Part shown: in pieces, positions 12,962 through 28,407 of the stretch
How positions within the stretch are numbered: the first letter of the stretch is position 1
Layout: each line of letters opens with the position of its first letter
Assembly (NCBI GenBank): GCA_963693315.1
Contig: OY856187.1
Location: forward strand, 71,280,033 to 71,344,032
Source: Diogma glabrata
Lineage: Eukaryota > Arthropoda > Insecta > Diptera > Cylindrotomidae
Reading direction: 5' to 3'
DNA length: 64,000 nt
Notes under the pieces: generated by a model
What the model was told of the DNA's origin: nothing
Seen by the model: only the letters and a program-made list of their open reading frames with translations
Database searches by the model: none
Translations under genes and position numbers: made by a program

Positions 12962-14691
12962 GCGAATAGAAAATCCTTTATTACTTTTAAATACTTCCAT
13001 CCACTCTCCAATACTTTGTACATCCTAAAGAAGACCTTAAACATTTTGCTCCTTAAAACATTATCAAAAACCTTTTTCGATTTAATTAGCTTATACGCTA
13101 TGTGAAAAATAAAATGACTTATATTTAATCAATCAATATTTAATTGATGAGATATTGTGGTAGCTTTATAGTTCTTTTGTACTTACACGAAGTTTATATG
13201 CTATCCACTTTTTACTATTTTGATGCACAATACTCGAAATATATTTACAACCACGATTTCCTTTCAAACGCCCTACATATACTATTTCAATCAAATAAAT
13301 TGAATCATAGGAAATAAAAATTATAACTTGATTGGTTTGATGTTGAAGAAAAAATTGAAGTTCACGACGATTCATTGATTCTCTATTATGGAAATTAAAA
13401 AGTTTTTTTTCTTATGTTTTTTTATAATTTTCAATAAGTGACCAAGATCAACACTAAACAATCTTAATTCTAAATAAATAAAATTAAACTAAAAATTAAT
13501 TTTGTTCTTGACACAAATATTTAATTAAGCAAATGTTCTGTTATTTTTTCTATTTTTTTGCACAGCTTCATTAAATAGTGCAACTTAAATTCCAAATCGA
13601 ACCAAATCAAAAAACTCATTAATCTCGGTTAAGTCAATTGGAAAAAAATCAGTGGTAACAAACATTCAAATTTTTGATTAACCCATCTAAAGATTTATAT
13701 GTTATTCGATCTTGATCATATCGATCATTCTCTTTTCTAATTTTTTTTAAATAAAAACTTTTTTAATGGATTAATTTAATAACAACCTTAAACAAATCAG
13801 ATCATTAATTATATCAATAAAAACTTATTCGAAAAATTTTAAAATCTGGATAGATTTTCAATTGCTATAATTTTTTTCGAAAATATAACTCAATGACCAT
13901 TGCATTTTACATTATTAGTATCATTTAAGTTCCTCACCTCTGAATCAAGAAAAAAAATTCGTTTAGTTTTAATTAATTGAATTTCGTTTTTTATGCATTT
14001 GCGGAAATATTGTTTGTTATTTTATGAATGTCGTGTGTCAGTAATAACGATTTAAATACAAAAAAAGCGTTAATGAGTCACGCAAGCTAATTTTAATAGA
14101 TTGAGTGACATCTAACACCTTGCCATAAGTAAATTGATTGATAAGTTTAGTTATGTTTGTTGCATTTTACTTGAAACAACAAAATCGACCAGAGAATTTA
14201 GTCTAGCAACTGTGAAGCGGTGAAGTGTTAAGTTTTGTATCATTCCACCAAAATTACAATTTTGATAAGGTGATAAATCTCGCTTTTGCAATGAAGGAAT
14301 AGAAATTTTATCACGCCACCGATTCACAGCTACAGAATTCAGGTGCAGAGAAATTATGGACAAAATCTTTTGATCTTAAAAAAGGAGTTCATCGTGGAGT
14401 AACAAAATATATCAGAAAATATTAGACATTTGCATATTCAACAATTGGTAGTGATATACCGAAATATAGCAATGTTTAAAAGAGTAACTAATGGGTAAAT
14501 TTTTTAAGAAGAGATTTCTCGACTTTAAAGCGAACTAAAAGCGATTAATTGACTTAAAACTTCTGTAGGCGTGTTGGTTATGAGACAAGATGTGAAGTGG
14601 TAAGTAACCCAAATTTATATATTTGTCAACTAACAATTGAAATAATTTAAGCAATAAATGACACATAAGACATGGAAGTTTAAAACATCAG
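12962..14691. other. AT-rich stretch with one candidate minus-strand exon
   Basis: Mostly featureless. A 69-codon minus frame at 13166-13375 has a non-repetitive peptide (MNRRELQFFLQH, CKYISSIVHQNSKKWIAYKLR) and reaches a donor-like GTAAGT near + 13180. It could be an exon, but no family is recognised and the support is weak. Confidence 0.3.
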
Positions 14692-15208
14692 TGGCCCTAT
14701 TCCGGAACGCATAAATGTCATCACAATATTGTAAATTCACACAATATTGTGAATTTCGTATCATGTAACACCAATTTGGTGAAAATTCAACAAAATATTG
14801 TGAATCTGACAACAACAATATAGTTACTGTCAAAATCACAATTTTGCTTTAAGTTTTGTGTGTTGACTTTTTTATACAAATTTCTTCGATTGGCGTAAAA
14901 ATTAATTTATAACGCAAAATTAAGTCTTTAATAATATTAAATAATCATATTTTTATATAAATATCATTAAAATATATTTATTTATTAAATATATCTTTAT
15001 TTTATTTTGCATGTTTTAAGATTAAAAAAGTTAGCTGTCGAAAGTACGAATCTAGTACCGAAAATCTGTTATAATTTTGTAAAAATTTGTTATAATTTGC
15101 TTGACACAAATATGAGTTACAAATACCATTTTTAAACAAAGCTGTTGAACATTTTGGTGAAATTGACAATATTGTCGATTGACAAATATGTGTTCGGGAA
15201 TAGGGCCC
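14692..15208. mobile_element. MITE with GGGCCCTATTCC ends and CAG target duplication
   Basis: The left terminus reads TGGCCCTATTCCGGAACGCA and the reverse complement of the right terminus reads GGGCCCTATTCCCGAACACA, so the two ends form an inverted repeat of about 20-30 bp with a few mismatches. CAG flanks both sides (14689-14691 and 15209-15211). A 3-bp CWG or TWA duplication is known for PIF/Harbinger-type transposons, so this is probably a non-autonomous member. Inside are several CAATATTG motifs in both orientations. The same kind of terminus (GGGTCCTGTTCCCGAACACA) recurs at 53255. The element directly abuts the CAACAT array. Confidence 0.7.
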
Positions 15209-15239
15209 CAGCTCAGCAACAGTTTCATGAGCAGCAAAA

Positions 15240-18200
15240 TGAACATCAACATCAACATCAACATCAACATCAACATCAACATCAACATCAACATCAACAT
15301 CAACATCAACATCAACATCAACATCAACATCAACATCAACATCAACATAAACATAAACATCAACATCAACATCAACATCAACATCAACATCAACATCAAC
15401 ATCAACATCAACATCAACATCAACATCAACATCAACATCAACATCAACATCAACATCAACATCAACATCAACATCAACATCAACATCAACATCAACATCA
15501 ACATCAACATCAACATCAACATCAACATCAACATCAACATCAACATCAACATCAACATCAACATCAACATCAACATCAACATCAACATCAACATCAACAT
15601 CAACATCAACATCAACATCAACATCAACATCAACATCAACATCAACATCAACATCAACATCAACATCAACATCAACATCAACATCAACATCAACATCAAC
15701 ATCAACATCAACATCAACATCAACATCAACATCAACATCAACATCAACATCAACATCAACATCAACATCAACATCAACATCAACATCAACATCAACATCA
15801 ACATCAACATCAACATCAACATCAACATCAACATCAACATCAACATCAACATCAACATCAACATCAACATCAACATCAACATCAACATCAACATCAACAT
15901 CAACATCAACATCAACATCAACATCAACATCAACATCAACATCAACATCAACATCAACATCAACATCAACATCAACATCAACATCAACATCAACATCAAC
16001 ATCAACATCAACATCAACATCAACATCAACATCAACATCAACATCAACATCAACATCAACATCAACATCAACATCAACATCAACATCAACATCAACATCA
16101 ACATCAACATCAACATCAACATCAACATCAACATCAACATCAACATCAACATCAACATCAACATCAACATCAACATCAACATCAACATCAACATCAACAT
16201 CAACATCAACATCAACATCAACATCAACATCAACATCAACATCAACATCAACATCAACATCAACATCAACATCAACATCAACATCAACATCAACATCAAC
16301 ATCAACATCAACATCAACATCAACATCAACATCAACATCAACATCAACATCAACATCAACATCAACATCATCAACATCAACATCAACATCAACATCAACA
16401 TCAACATCAACATCAACATCAACATCAACATCAACATCAACATCAACATCAACATCAACATCAACATCAACATCAACATCAACATCAACATCAACATCAA
16501 CATCAACATCAACATCAACATCAACATCAACATCAACATCAACATCAACATCAACATCAACATCAACATCAACATCAACATCAACATCAACATCAACATC
16601 AACATCAACATCAACATCAACATCAACATCAACATCAACATCAACATCAACATCAACATCAACATCAACATCAACATCAACATCAACATCAACATCAACA
16701 TCAACATCAACATCAACATCAACATCAACATCAACATCAACATCAACATCAACATCAACATCAACATCAACATCAACATCAACATCAACATCAACATCAA
16801 CATCAACATCAACATCAACAACATCAACATCAACATCAACATCAACATCAACATCAACATCAACATCAACATCAACATCAACATCAACATCAACATCAAC
16901 ATCAACATCAACATCAACATCAACATCAACATCAACATCAACATCAACATCAACATCAACATCAACATCAACATCAACATCAACATCAACATCAACATCA
17001 ACATCAACATCAACATCAACATCAACATCAACATCAACATCAACATCAACATCAACATCAACATCAACATCAACATCAACATCAACATCAACATCAACAT
17101 CAACATCAACATCAACATCAACATCAACATCAACATCAACATCAACATCAACATCAACATCAACATCAACATCAACATCAACATCAACATCAACATCAAC
17201 ATCAACATCAACATCAACATCAACATCAACATCAACATCAACATCAACATCAACATCAACATCAACATCAACATCAACATCAACATCAACATCAACATCA
17301 ACATCAACATCAACATCAACATCAACATCAACATCAACATCAACATCAACATCAACATCAACATCAACATCAACATCAACATCAACATCAACATCAACAT
17401 CAACATCAACATCAACATCAACATCAACATCAACATCAACATCAACATCAACATCAACATCAACATCAACATCAACATCAACATCAACATCAACATCAAC
17501 ATCAACATCAACATCAACATCAACATCAACATCAACATCAACATCAACATCAACATCAACATCAACATCAACATCAACATCAACATCAACATCAACATCA
17601 ACATCAACATCAACATCAACATCAACATCAACATCAACATCAACATCAACATCAACATCAACATCAACATCAACATCAACATCAACATCAACATCAACAT
17701 CAACATCAACATCAACATCAACATCAACATCAACATCAACATCAACATCAACATCAACATCAACATCAACATCAACATCAACATCAACATCAACATCAAC
17801 ATCAACATCAACATCAACATCAACATCAACATCAACATCAACATCAACATCAACATCAACATCAACATCAACATCAACATCAACATCAACATCAACATCA
17901 ACATCAACATCAACATCAACATCAACATCAACATCAACATCAACATCAACATCAACATCAACATCAACATCAACATCAACATCAACATCAACATCAACAT
18001 CAACATCAACATCAACATCAACATCAACATCAACATCAACATCAACATCAACATCAACATCAACATCAACATCAACATCAACATCAACATCAACATCAAC
18101 ATCAACATCAACATCAACATCAACATCAACATCAACATCAACATCAACATCAACATCAACATCAACATCAACATCAACATCAACATCAACATCAACATCA

Positions 18201-20590
18201 ACATCAACATCAACATCAACATCAACATCAACATCAACATCAACATCAACATCAACATCAACATCAACATCAACATCAACATCAACATCAACATCAACAT
18301 CAACATCAACATCAACATCAACATCAACATCAACATCAACATCAACATCAACATCAACATCAACATCAACATCAACATCAACATCAACATCAACATCAAC
18401 ATCAACATCAACATCAACATCAACATCAACATCAACATCAACATCAACATCAACATCAACATCAACATCAACATCAACATCAACATCAACATCAACATCA
18501 ACATCAACATCAACATCAACATCAACATCAACATCAACATCAACATCAACATCAACATCAACATCAACATCAACATCAACATCAACATCAACATCAACAT
18601 CAACATCAACATCAACATCAACATCAACATCAACATCAACATCAACATCAACATCAACATCAACATCAACATCAACATCAACATCAACATCAACATCAAC
18701 ATCAACATCAACATCAACATCAACATCAACATCAACATCAACATCAACATCAACATCAACATCAACATCAACATCAACATCAACATCAACATCAACATCA
18801 ACATCAACATCAACATCAACATCAACATCAACATCAACATCAACATCAACATCAACATCAACATCAACATCAACATCAACATCAACATCAACATCAACAT
18901 CAACATCAACATCAACATCAACATCAACATCAACATCAACATCAACATCAACATCAACATCAACATCAACATCAACATCAACATCAACATCAACATCAAC
19001 ATCAACATCAACATCAACATCAACATCAACATCAACATCAACATCAACATCAACATCAACATCAACATCAACATCAACATCAACATCAACATCAACATCA
19101 ACATCAACATCAACATCAACATCAACATCAACATCAACATCAACATCAACATCAACATCAACATCAACATCAACATCAACATCAACATCAACATCAACAT
19201 CAACATCAACATCAACATCAACATCAACATCAACATCAACATCAACATCAACATCAACATCAACATCAACATCAACATCAACATCAACATCAACATCAAC
19301 ATCAACATCAACATCAACATCAACATCAACATCAACATCAACATCAACATCAACATCAACATCAACATCAACATCAACATCAACATCAACATCAACATCA
19401 ACATCAACATCAACATCAACATCAACATCAACATCAACATCAACATCAACATCAACATCAACATCAACATCAACATCAATATCAACATCAACATCAACAT
19501 CAACATCAACATCAACATCAACATCAACATCAACATCAACATCAACATCAACATCAACATCAACATCAACATCAACATCAACATCAACATCAACATCAAC
19601 ATCAACATCAACATCAACATCAACATCAACATCAACATCAACATCAACATCAACATCAACATCAACATCAACATCAACATCAACATCAACATCAACATCA
19701 ACATCAACATCAACATCAACATCAACATCAACATCAACATCAACATCAACATCAACATCAACATCAACATCAACATCAACATCAACATCAACATCAACAT
19801 CAACATCAACATCAACATCAACATCAACATCAACATCAACATCAACATCAACATCAACATCAACATCAACATCAACATCAACATCAACATCAACATCAAC
19901 ATCAACATCAACATCAACATCAACATCAACATCAACATCAACATCAACATCAACATCAACATCAACATCAACATCAACATCAACATCAACATCAACATCA
20001 ACATCAACATCAACATCAACATCAACATCAACATCAACATCAACATCAACATCAACATCAACATCAACATCAACATCAACATCAACATCAACATCAACAT
20101 CAACATCAACATCAACATCAACATCAACATCAACATCAACATCAACATCAACATCAACATCAACATCAACATCAACATCAACATCAACATCAACATCAAC
20201 ATCAACATCAACATCAACATCAACATCAACATCAACATCAACATCAACATCAACATCAACATCAACATCAACATCAACATCAACATCAACATCAACATCA
20301 ACATCAAAATCAACATCAACATCTACATCAACATCAACATCAACATCAACATCAACATCAACATCAACATCAACACCAACATCAACATCAACATCAACAT
20401 CAACATCAACATCAACATCAACATCAACATCAACATCAACATCAACATCAACATCAACATCAACATCAACATCAACATCAACATCAACATCAACATCAAC
20501 ATCAACATCAACATCAACATCAACATCAACATCAACATCAACATCAACATCAACATCAACATCAACATCAACATCAACATCAACATCAAC
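15240..20590. repeat. (CAACAT)n hexamer array, about 890 copies
   Basis: About 5.35 kb of the 6-bp unit CAACAT. Only a few variants break it: two AAACAT units near 15348, a 3-bp loss giving CATCAT near 16371, CAACAACAT near 16816, CAATAT near 19477, CAAAAT and CTACAT near 20305-20325, and CAACACC near 20373. All three plus frames and at least one minus frame stay open, giving dipeptide frames (HQ, NI, ST, ML) of over 1,700 codons. These are consequences of the repeat, not proteins. Confidence 0.98.
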
Positions 20591-21154
20591 CTGTCAATAT
20601 CAACATTAAAATCATATATCAACATCCATCATTCTCATTATCAACCTCAATGTAACCACCTAGTAATATCATATGTCATGTGAAATATCATGCACCAGAA
20701 TAGATTTAATATAGGTGCCAAATATTGCATTATTCTGCGGATAACCATAGTTCCACTTACATATATTAATTTTATTATTTATCGTTAAACACTTAATTTA
20801 TCTATCTATCTGAATTCGTTATTTAAATCGTTAATTAATAAAACATGAATTTAAATGTTTAGCACACTTCATTTATCGATTGGCAATTATAAAATTGAAT
20901 GCAAGCCAAAGTAGTCTAATTTAGTATTACTATTTCTAGATGTCATATCATTTTATTCAACAACTAATTAAAATTAATACATAAATTTATGACATTTAGA
21001 ATAGCATATTATATTAATTAATGCAAATCTTTTTCAATAGGCGATAAAAATGAACATCAGCGTTGTTCCATTTTAGATAAATCAATATGTCAATTATTTA
21101 ATTCTAAATATGTTAATATTGTATTAGCTTTCTTTGTGATTTTTCTGTTGATTA

Positions 21155-21349
21155 ATGGTCAATACTTTAAACACAGGGATTATTTCAGTGCTACTTTTGT
21201 TTTTAATAATGATATTGAAGAGTGGCAACTGTTTAGGTTCTAACTGTCACATAGCTCTGACGACGACGCATTCATTTATTGAGAAAAGTCCTAAAGCATT
21301 AGCAGCATATCGCACACTCGTCGTATTTAAAAAAAATATCCAAATGTAA
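21155..21349 (+). CDS. Small hypothetical ORF, copy A (64 aa)
   Basis: An ATG-initiated 64-codon frame whose N-terminus has a hydrophobic run ([13 protein letters not shown]) that could act as a signal peptide or membrane segment, then two cysteines and a basic C-terminus. It is identical in copy B. An acceptor-like TTATTTCAG lies within the frame at about 21181-21189, so the region could instead be an internal exon. I do not recognise a family. Identity between copies reflects recent duplication and is not evidence of selection. Confidence 0.15.
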   Translation: MVNTLNTGIISVLLLFLIMILKSGNCLGSNCHIALTTTHSFIEKSPKALAAYRTLVVFKKNIQM

Positions 21350-21360
21350 TAATGTGGTTG

Positions 21361-21540
<180 letters not shown>

Positions 21541-23387
21541 GCTATTCCGATATTTTGAGAGAGGTTCAGCACTTGGATTTGAATAAAATGTTTGAGTATC
21601 GGACTAAATCTAAAACACGTTACAACGATATTGGAAAACGACTGTATTGTAAAATGAAATCAGCAAGGTCGCCATAAGACATTCCGCTACTGTTTGTACT
21701 TAGTGAACATTACTAATAATATATGTATTATACGAATAATTAAATAAGTGTTTAATTATTATTATAAAAAATAGTTACCTATACTGAGAAAAATCGAATA
21801 GCATTCAACATACAGAGGTGGACAAAAATGCAGTGCAATAATGTAAAACAAAATATGACAATTACTATAATGATATTATAAGAAGTAAATACTTTAATTG
21901 ATTTTTTGTAATATGTACATGCAAAAAATATCTAACTTTTTTCAATTATCACATTTAAATACAAAATTTAACTTGTTAGAAATTAATTTAGCTAAATAAT
22001 TGTGCATTAACAATTTTTGTTTTGTGTAAAATTAAAATGGATAACTAACGTACGTTATAGTGGCGTTGTTTATATTTTTAACTATTTTTTAGAGCTTTTT
22101 ATCTAAATTTCAAAACGTAACAGCTATGATAATTAGAAATCAGTAATTTATTTATTGCACTAATGAAATGAATTTCACAAGTTAAGTGATAACTTAAGCA
22201 CAAAATAAAACAATCTTGACTTGCAAGAAATAACAATTATTTTGAGTTTTTGAAATACAGATCAGCTGTCAAGATATTTTCGACAAAAAGTTTGAAACCC
22301 TGTAGACCATGGGTCGATACATAACGCGTAAAACAATCTTGTAAAAAGTTCGTGAAATGTGCATTAATTGTATATGTTACAAAATCATCATGTACAAAAT
22401 TGTATGTTTCACGAATAATAAAAACGAAGCAAAACGAAATTTAACTGATGATAATAATAATAAACAAAGAGTTAAAAAAATTAAGAGTGGAAAAGTAATT
22501 TAACATTTTCAAAAATGAATGGTTTGATTTAACTTTTTATAAGATAATATGACTTTCATATTAATAAATTGATGAATTTTAATTCATTTTCATCTAAAAT
22601 TACGTGCGAAAGAAATTTGAGTGAGAGAGTGTTTTTGTGAAGGTAATGAAAACATGCACGAACTACAAACGGCCACTTTGAATAATTATTGTTAGTGATT
22701 CAAAAAATTGCTATATTTTATAATAATTTTATTATTTTTAAATTCCGTTTACTGATATTTAAATTTATTTTTTATAACATTGTAACGTTTTTTGGCCGAG
22801 TTACTAATATTTGGTTCGATCACTAAATCAGGAAATTGAAACAAAAGATTTTCTAAACGTTATAATTTTTATTCGTTCAAGATTTTATTTCTTATAACAA
22901 TGTTTCTCCTACTAGTATTCCTCTTAATATTTACTAGTATTTCCCTTAAATCTTCTTTATAGTAGCTTTATTACACTTTTAATAATCTATTAGGGTTATA
23001 ATAATCTCTTACAATTTATTTTGACGAACTTGTGTCACCTTTAATTTTAACTCGCTTATATCACTGCTAAATTTATCCTGCATTTATCGCTGATAATTTT
23101 TATACTGAATTTATCCTCTAACACAACCTCTTACATATACTACAGGATACAATAGCGATATATCTACAAAATTCTAGAACGCAACCTTTTTCCTCCTTTA
23201 TCAACAAAAACATAATAACACGATCTTCAAATATTGACACATAGGTGTGAGATCTATTCTTTTTAATTGGTTAATTTACCTATTCTCAGACTGCGTTTGA
23301 TTTCTTATAAGAAAATCAAAAATTTCCGCGTTTACTTCGGATGCATTATATACTTTCTTTTGTTGATTTAGGTGTTTATATATTTAT

Positions 23388-23877
23388 ATTTATCAACATC
23401 AACATCAACATCAACATCAACATCAACATCAACATCAACATCAACATCAACATCAACATCAACATCAACATCAACATCAACATCAACATCAACATCAACA
23501 TCAACATCAACATCAACATCAACATCAACATCAACATCAACATCAACATCAACATCAACATCAACATCAACATCAACATCAACATCAACATCAACATCAA
23601 CATCAACATCAACATCAACATCAACATCAACATCAACATCAACATCAACATCAACATCAACATCAACATCAACATCAACATCAACATCAACATCAACATC
23701 AACATCAACATCAACATCAACATCAACATCAACATCAACATCAACATCAACATCAACATCAACATCAACATCAACATCAACATCAACATCAACATCAACA
23801 TCAACATCAACATCAACATCAACATCAACATCAACATCAACATCAACATCAACATCAACATCAACATCAACATCAAC
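23388..23877. repeat. Second (CAACAT)n array, about 81 copies
   Basis: Pure hexamer repeat joining duplication copy A to copy B. It starts right after 'TATATTTAT' and runs without visible variants into CTGTCAATATC, the same exit sequence as the large array at 20591. This shows that the left breakpoint of the duplication lies inside the hexamer array. Confidence 0.97.
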
Positions 23878-24457
23878 CTGTCAATATCAACATTAAAATC
23901 ATATATCAACATCCATCATTCTCATTATCAACCTCAATGTAACCACCTAGTAATATCATATGTCATGTGAAATATCATGCACCAGAATAGATTTAATATA
24001 GGTGCCAAATATTGCATTATTCTGCGGATAACCATAGTTCCACTTACATATATTAATTTTATTATAAAAATATTTCTTAAAGCATCGTTAAACACTTAAT
24101 TTATCTATCTATCTGAATTCGTTATTTAAATCGTTAATTAATAAAACATGAATTTAAATGTTTAGCACACTTCATTTATCGATTGGCAATTATAAAATTG
24201 AATGCAAGCCAAAGTAGTCTAATTTAGTATTACTATTTCTAGATGTCATATCATTTTATTCAACAACTAATTAAAATTAATACATAAATTTATGACATTT
24301 AGAATAGCATATTATATTAATTAATGCAAATCTTTTTCAATAGGCGATAAAAATGAACATCAGCGTTGTTCCATTTTAGATAAATCAATATGTCAATTAT
24401 TTAATTCTAAATATGTTAATATTGTATTAGCTTTCTTTGTGATTTTTCTGTTGATTA

Positions 24458-24652
24458 ATGGTCAATACTTTAAACACAGGGATTATTTCAGTGCTACTTT
24501 TGTTTTTAATAATGATATTGAAGAGTGGCAACTGTTTAGGTTCTAACTGTCACATAGCTCTGACGACGACGCATTCATTTATTGAGAAAAGTCCTAAAGC
24601 ATTAGCAGCATATCGCACACTCGTCGTATTTAAAAAAAATATCCAAATGTAA
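24458..24652 (+). CDS. Small hypothetical ORF, copy B (64 aa)
   Basis: Exact duplicate of the 64-codon frame at 21155-21349, with the same hydrophobic N-terminus and unknown function. See that entry. Confidence 0.15.
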   Translation: MVNTLNTGIISVLLLFLIMILKSGNCLGSNCHIALTTTHSFIEKSPKALAAYRTLVVFKKNIQM

Positions 24653-24663
24653 TAATGTGGTTG

Positions 24664-24795
<132 letters not shown>

Positions 24796-26869
24796 GCTAT
24801 TCCGATATTTTGAGAGAGGTTCAGCACTTGGATTTGAATAAAATGTTTGAGTATCGGACTAAATCTAAAACACGTTACAACGATATTGGAAAACGACTGT
24901 ATTGTAAAATGAAATCAGCAAGGTCGCCATAAGACATTCCGCTACTGTTTGTACTTAGTGAACATTACTAATAATATATGTATTATACGAATAATTAAAT
25001 AAGTGTTTAATTATTATTATAAAAAATAGTTACCTATACTGAGAAAAATCGAATAGCATTCAACATACAGAGGTGGACAAAAATGCAGTGCAATAATGTA
25101 AAACAAAATATGACAATTACTATAATGATATTATAAGAAGTAAATACTTTAATTGATTTTTTGTAATATGTACATGCAAAAAATATCTAACTTTTTTCAA
25201 TTATCACATTTAAATACAAAATTTAACTTGTTAGAAATTAATTTAGCTAAATAATTGTGCATTAACAATTTTTGTTTTGTGTAAAATTAAAATGGATAAC
25301 TAACGTACGTTATAGTGGCGTTGTTTATATTTTTAACTATTTTTTAGAGCTTTTTATCTAAATTTCAAAACGTAACAGCTATGATAATTAGAAATCAGTA
25401 ATTTATTTATTGCACTAATGAAATGAATTTCACAAGTTAAGTGATAACTTAAGCACAAAATAAAACAATCTTGACTTGCAAGAAATAACAATTATTTTGA
25501 GTTTTTGAAATACAGATCAGCTGTCAAGATATTTTCGACAAAAAGTTTGAAACCCTGTAGACCATGGGTCGATACATAACGCGTAAAACAATCTTGTAAA
25601 AAGTTCGTGAAATGTGCATTAATTGTATATGTTACAAAATCATCATGTACAAAATTGTATGTTTCACGAATAATAAAAACGAAGCAAAACGAAATTTAAC
25701 TGATGATAATAATAATAAACAAAGAGTTAAAAAAATTAAGAGTGGAAAAGTAATTTAACATTTTCAAAAATGAATGGTTTGATTTAACTTTTTATAAGAT
25801 AATATGACTTTCATATTAATAAATTGATGAATTTTAATTCATTTTCATCTAAAATTACGTGCGAAAGAAATTTGAGTGAGAGAGTGTTTTTGTGAAGGTA
25901 ATGAAAACATGCACGAACTACAAACGGCCACTTTGAATAATTATTGTTAGTGATTCAAAAAATTGCTATATTTTATAATAATTTTATTATTTTTAAATTC
26001 CGTTTACTGATATTTAAATTTATTTTTTATAACATTGTAACGTTTTTTGGCCGAGTTACTAATATTTGGTTCGATCACTAAATCAGGAAATTGAAACAAA
26101 AGATTTTCTAAACGTTATAATTTTTATTCGTTCAAGATTTTATTTCTTATAACAATGTTTCTCCTACTAGTATTCCTCTTAATATTTACTAGTATTTCCC
26201 TTAAATCTTCTTTATAGTAGCTTTATTACACTTTTAATAATCTATTAGGGTTATAATAATCTCTTACAATTTATTTTGACGAACTTGTGTCACCTTTAAT
26301 TTTAACTCGCTTATATCACTGCTAAATTTATCCTGCATCTATCGCTGACAATTTTTATACTGAATTTATCCTCTAACACAACCTCTTACATATACTACAG
26401 GATACAATAGCGATATATCTACAAAATTCTAGAACGCAACCTTTTTCCTCCATTATCAACAAAAACATAATAACACGATCTTCAAATATTGACACATAGG
26501 TGTGAGATCTATTCTTTTTAATTGGTTAATTTACCTATTCTCAGACTGCGTTTGATTTCTTATAAGAAAATCAAAAATTTCCGCGTTTACTTCGGATGCA
26601 TTATATACTTTCTTTTGTTGATTTAGGTGTTTATATATTTATTTCGTGGAACTATTTTCTCTAAAGAGTATTTTCCCGTATGATATTCTATTGTGTGCAT
26701 TCTATCGCATTCCCTAATTGTCACAATATTAAGAAAATTGTGGAAAATTAGTATACTTTTATACTAGTGAACTTTTTTATATGTCAACCAAATATTGAAA
26801 TTCTTTGAATTCTGATTTTTGTTTCATTTAAGTTAAATTGTTAAAAACAAATGAAAATATTTATATAAG

Positions 26870-27440
26870 AAAATGTTTTTGTTTTCTTATACTTCGCTAG
26901 ACTAATTTTTGGTTTATATATAAACATAATATATCGTTTTTTATTTTCTTATACTCCACTAGAAATGTAGACTAGTTTTTATGCAAAATGATGTTTTGTT
27001 TTCGTCAGCTTCACAAAAAACGTAGACTAATTTTTTTTTATAAGCGATTTAATGTTGTTTTAAAAAAAGTTTTTGTTTTAAGACTAGACTGAAGACTAAT
27101 TTTTAGTTTATATACAAAAACATTTTTGTTTTCTTATTCTTCGATAGACTTATAGACTAATTTTTGGTTCAAATCATAACATATAATTTTTTGTTTTCTT
27201 ATACTTCACTAGAAATGTAGACTAATTTTTGTTTATATGAGAGAAAAAAGATTTTATTTTCGTTTACTTCGCTAGAAATGTAGACTAATTTTTGTTGTTT
27301 ATATACAAAAAAATGTTTGTTTTCTTAAACTTCGCTAGAAATGCAGACTAACTTTTGTTTCCATAGGAAAAAAAGTTTATGTTTTCTTATAGTTCGCTAA
27401 AAATGTAGGCTAATTTTTGGTTTATAAGCGATATAATATA
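26870..27440. repeat. Degenerate minisatellite, unit about 60-70 bp
   Basis: Roughly eight imperfect copies of a unit containing 'TTTTCTTATACTTCGCTAGA', 'AATGTAGACTAATTTTTG' and 'TTTATATA'. Copies vary in spacing and are decayed. No coding content. Confidence 0.75.
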
Positions 27441-27547
27441 AGATGTAAGAAAATATGTAAGACATGATGTAAGAAAAAATTTCGTCAAAAAAATGTTGTC
27501 AAGTGTGTCAAAAGATGAAAAACGTGTTCTAGACAGAGTTGTGAAAA

Positions 27548-28407
27548 CTTGACCATTTTTGATTTTCCTGAAACTTGGCATATAAGTAGTATGGACAAAA
27601 TAAAAAATACAACTTATTTAAAAAATTTTTTAAAGTGCATAGTTGGAGCATAGGGGGCACCCCGACATGCATGAAAAATTGAAAATTCTGCCAATCCGAT
27701 GTAACTTTGAAATTAAATTGCTCAAGAACGGCTATATCATCAAATATCATCTTTATATCATCAAAAAAATGTAACCACTGAAGTTCGAGAAAATTAGAAT
27801 TTTAATCGGACTAAAAATCTTTAAAATTAAATATCTCAAGAACACGAATTAACGCTTTGTAAATTTGATATATTTTAAAGAAAGGTTAGAGCTATATTTA
27901 AAAAAAAAAATGGAAGTTGTTTGAAAAAATTAAGAAAAATTCGAATTTCAGTCGTATTAAAAATCTTTAAAATTAAATATCTCAAGAACAAAAATTAACG
28001 CCTCTGAGTTAATTTGATATATTTTAGAGTAAGGATAGAACTATTTTCAGAAAACAAATTAATTAAATTCCAATTGATCTTTGACCCTAGCGCCATCTTT
28101 AAAAAAGTTTTTTAATATTTTTATTTAAAAACTAATTATAAAAACCATTAATTAATTTTTTATCAAACGACTAGCTAATCATCTGTCAAACAAAAAAAAG
28201 TTTGATGAAATCAGTATAGCCGTTCTTGAGCAATTTAATTTCAAAGTTATATCGGATTGGCAGAATTTTCATTTTTCATGCATGTTGGGGTGCCCCCTAT
28301 GCTCACACTAAGCACTTTAAAAAAAATTTAAAATAAGTTGTGTTTTGTCTATACTACTTACATATCAAGTTTCAAAAAATCAAAATGGTCAAGTTCAAAT
28401 TTTGACT
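27548..28407. repeat. Inverted repeat, arms about 200 bp
   Basis: The left arm (about 27548-27745) contains 'AGGGGGCACCCCGACATGCA' and 'GCCAATCCGATGTAACTTTG'. The right arm (about 28215-28407) carries their reverse complements ('TGCATGTTGGGGTGCCCCCT', 'CAAAGTTATATCGGATTGGC'), also sharing the CTTGACCATTTT end and the CTCAAGAACGGCTAT end. The 470-bp loop holds two direct copies of 'AAAATTAAATATCTCAAGAA' (27826 and 27969). No transposase is present. It looks like a foldback repeat. Confidence 0.85.

Noticed and set aside
11852..13044. Two minus-strand frames of about 380-395 codons
   Set aside because: They consist entirely of the ILHFTFY heptapeptide from the 7-bp satellite.
15240..20590. CRISPR array
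   Set aside because: There are no unique spacers. It is a simple hexamer repeat in a eukaryotic context with no cas genes.
15052..20683. Three open frames of over 1,700 codons (HQ, NI and ML dipeptide repeats)
   Set aside because: They are produced by the 6-bp CAACAT repeat, which lacks stops in several frames. The unique flanks encode nothing recognisable.
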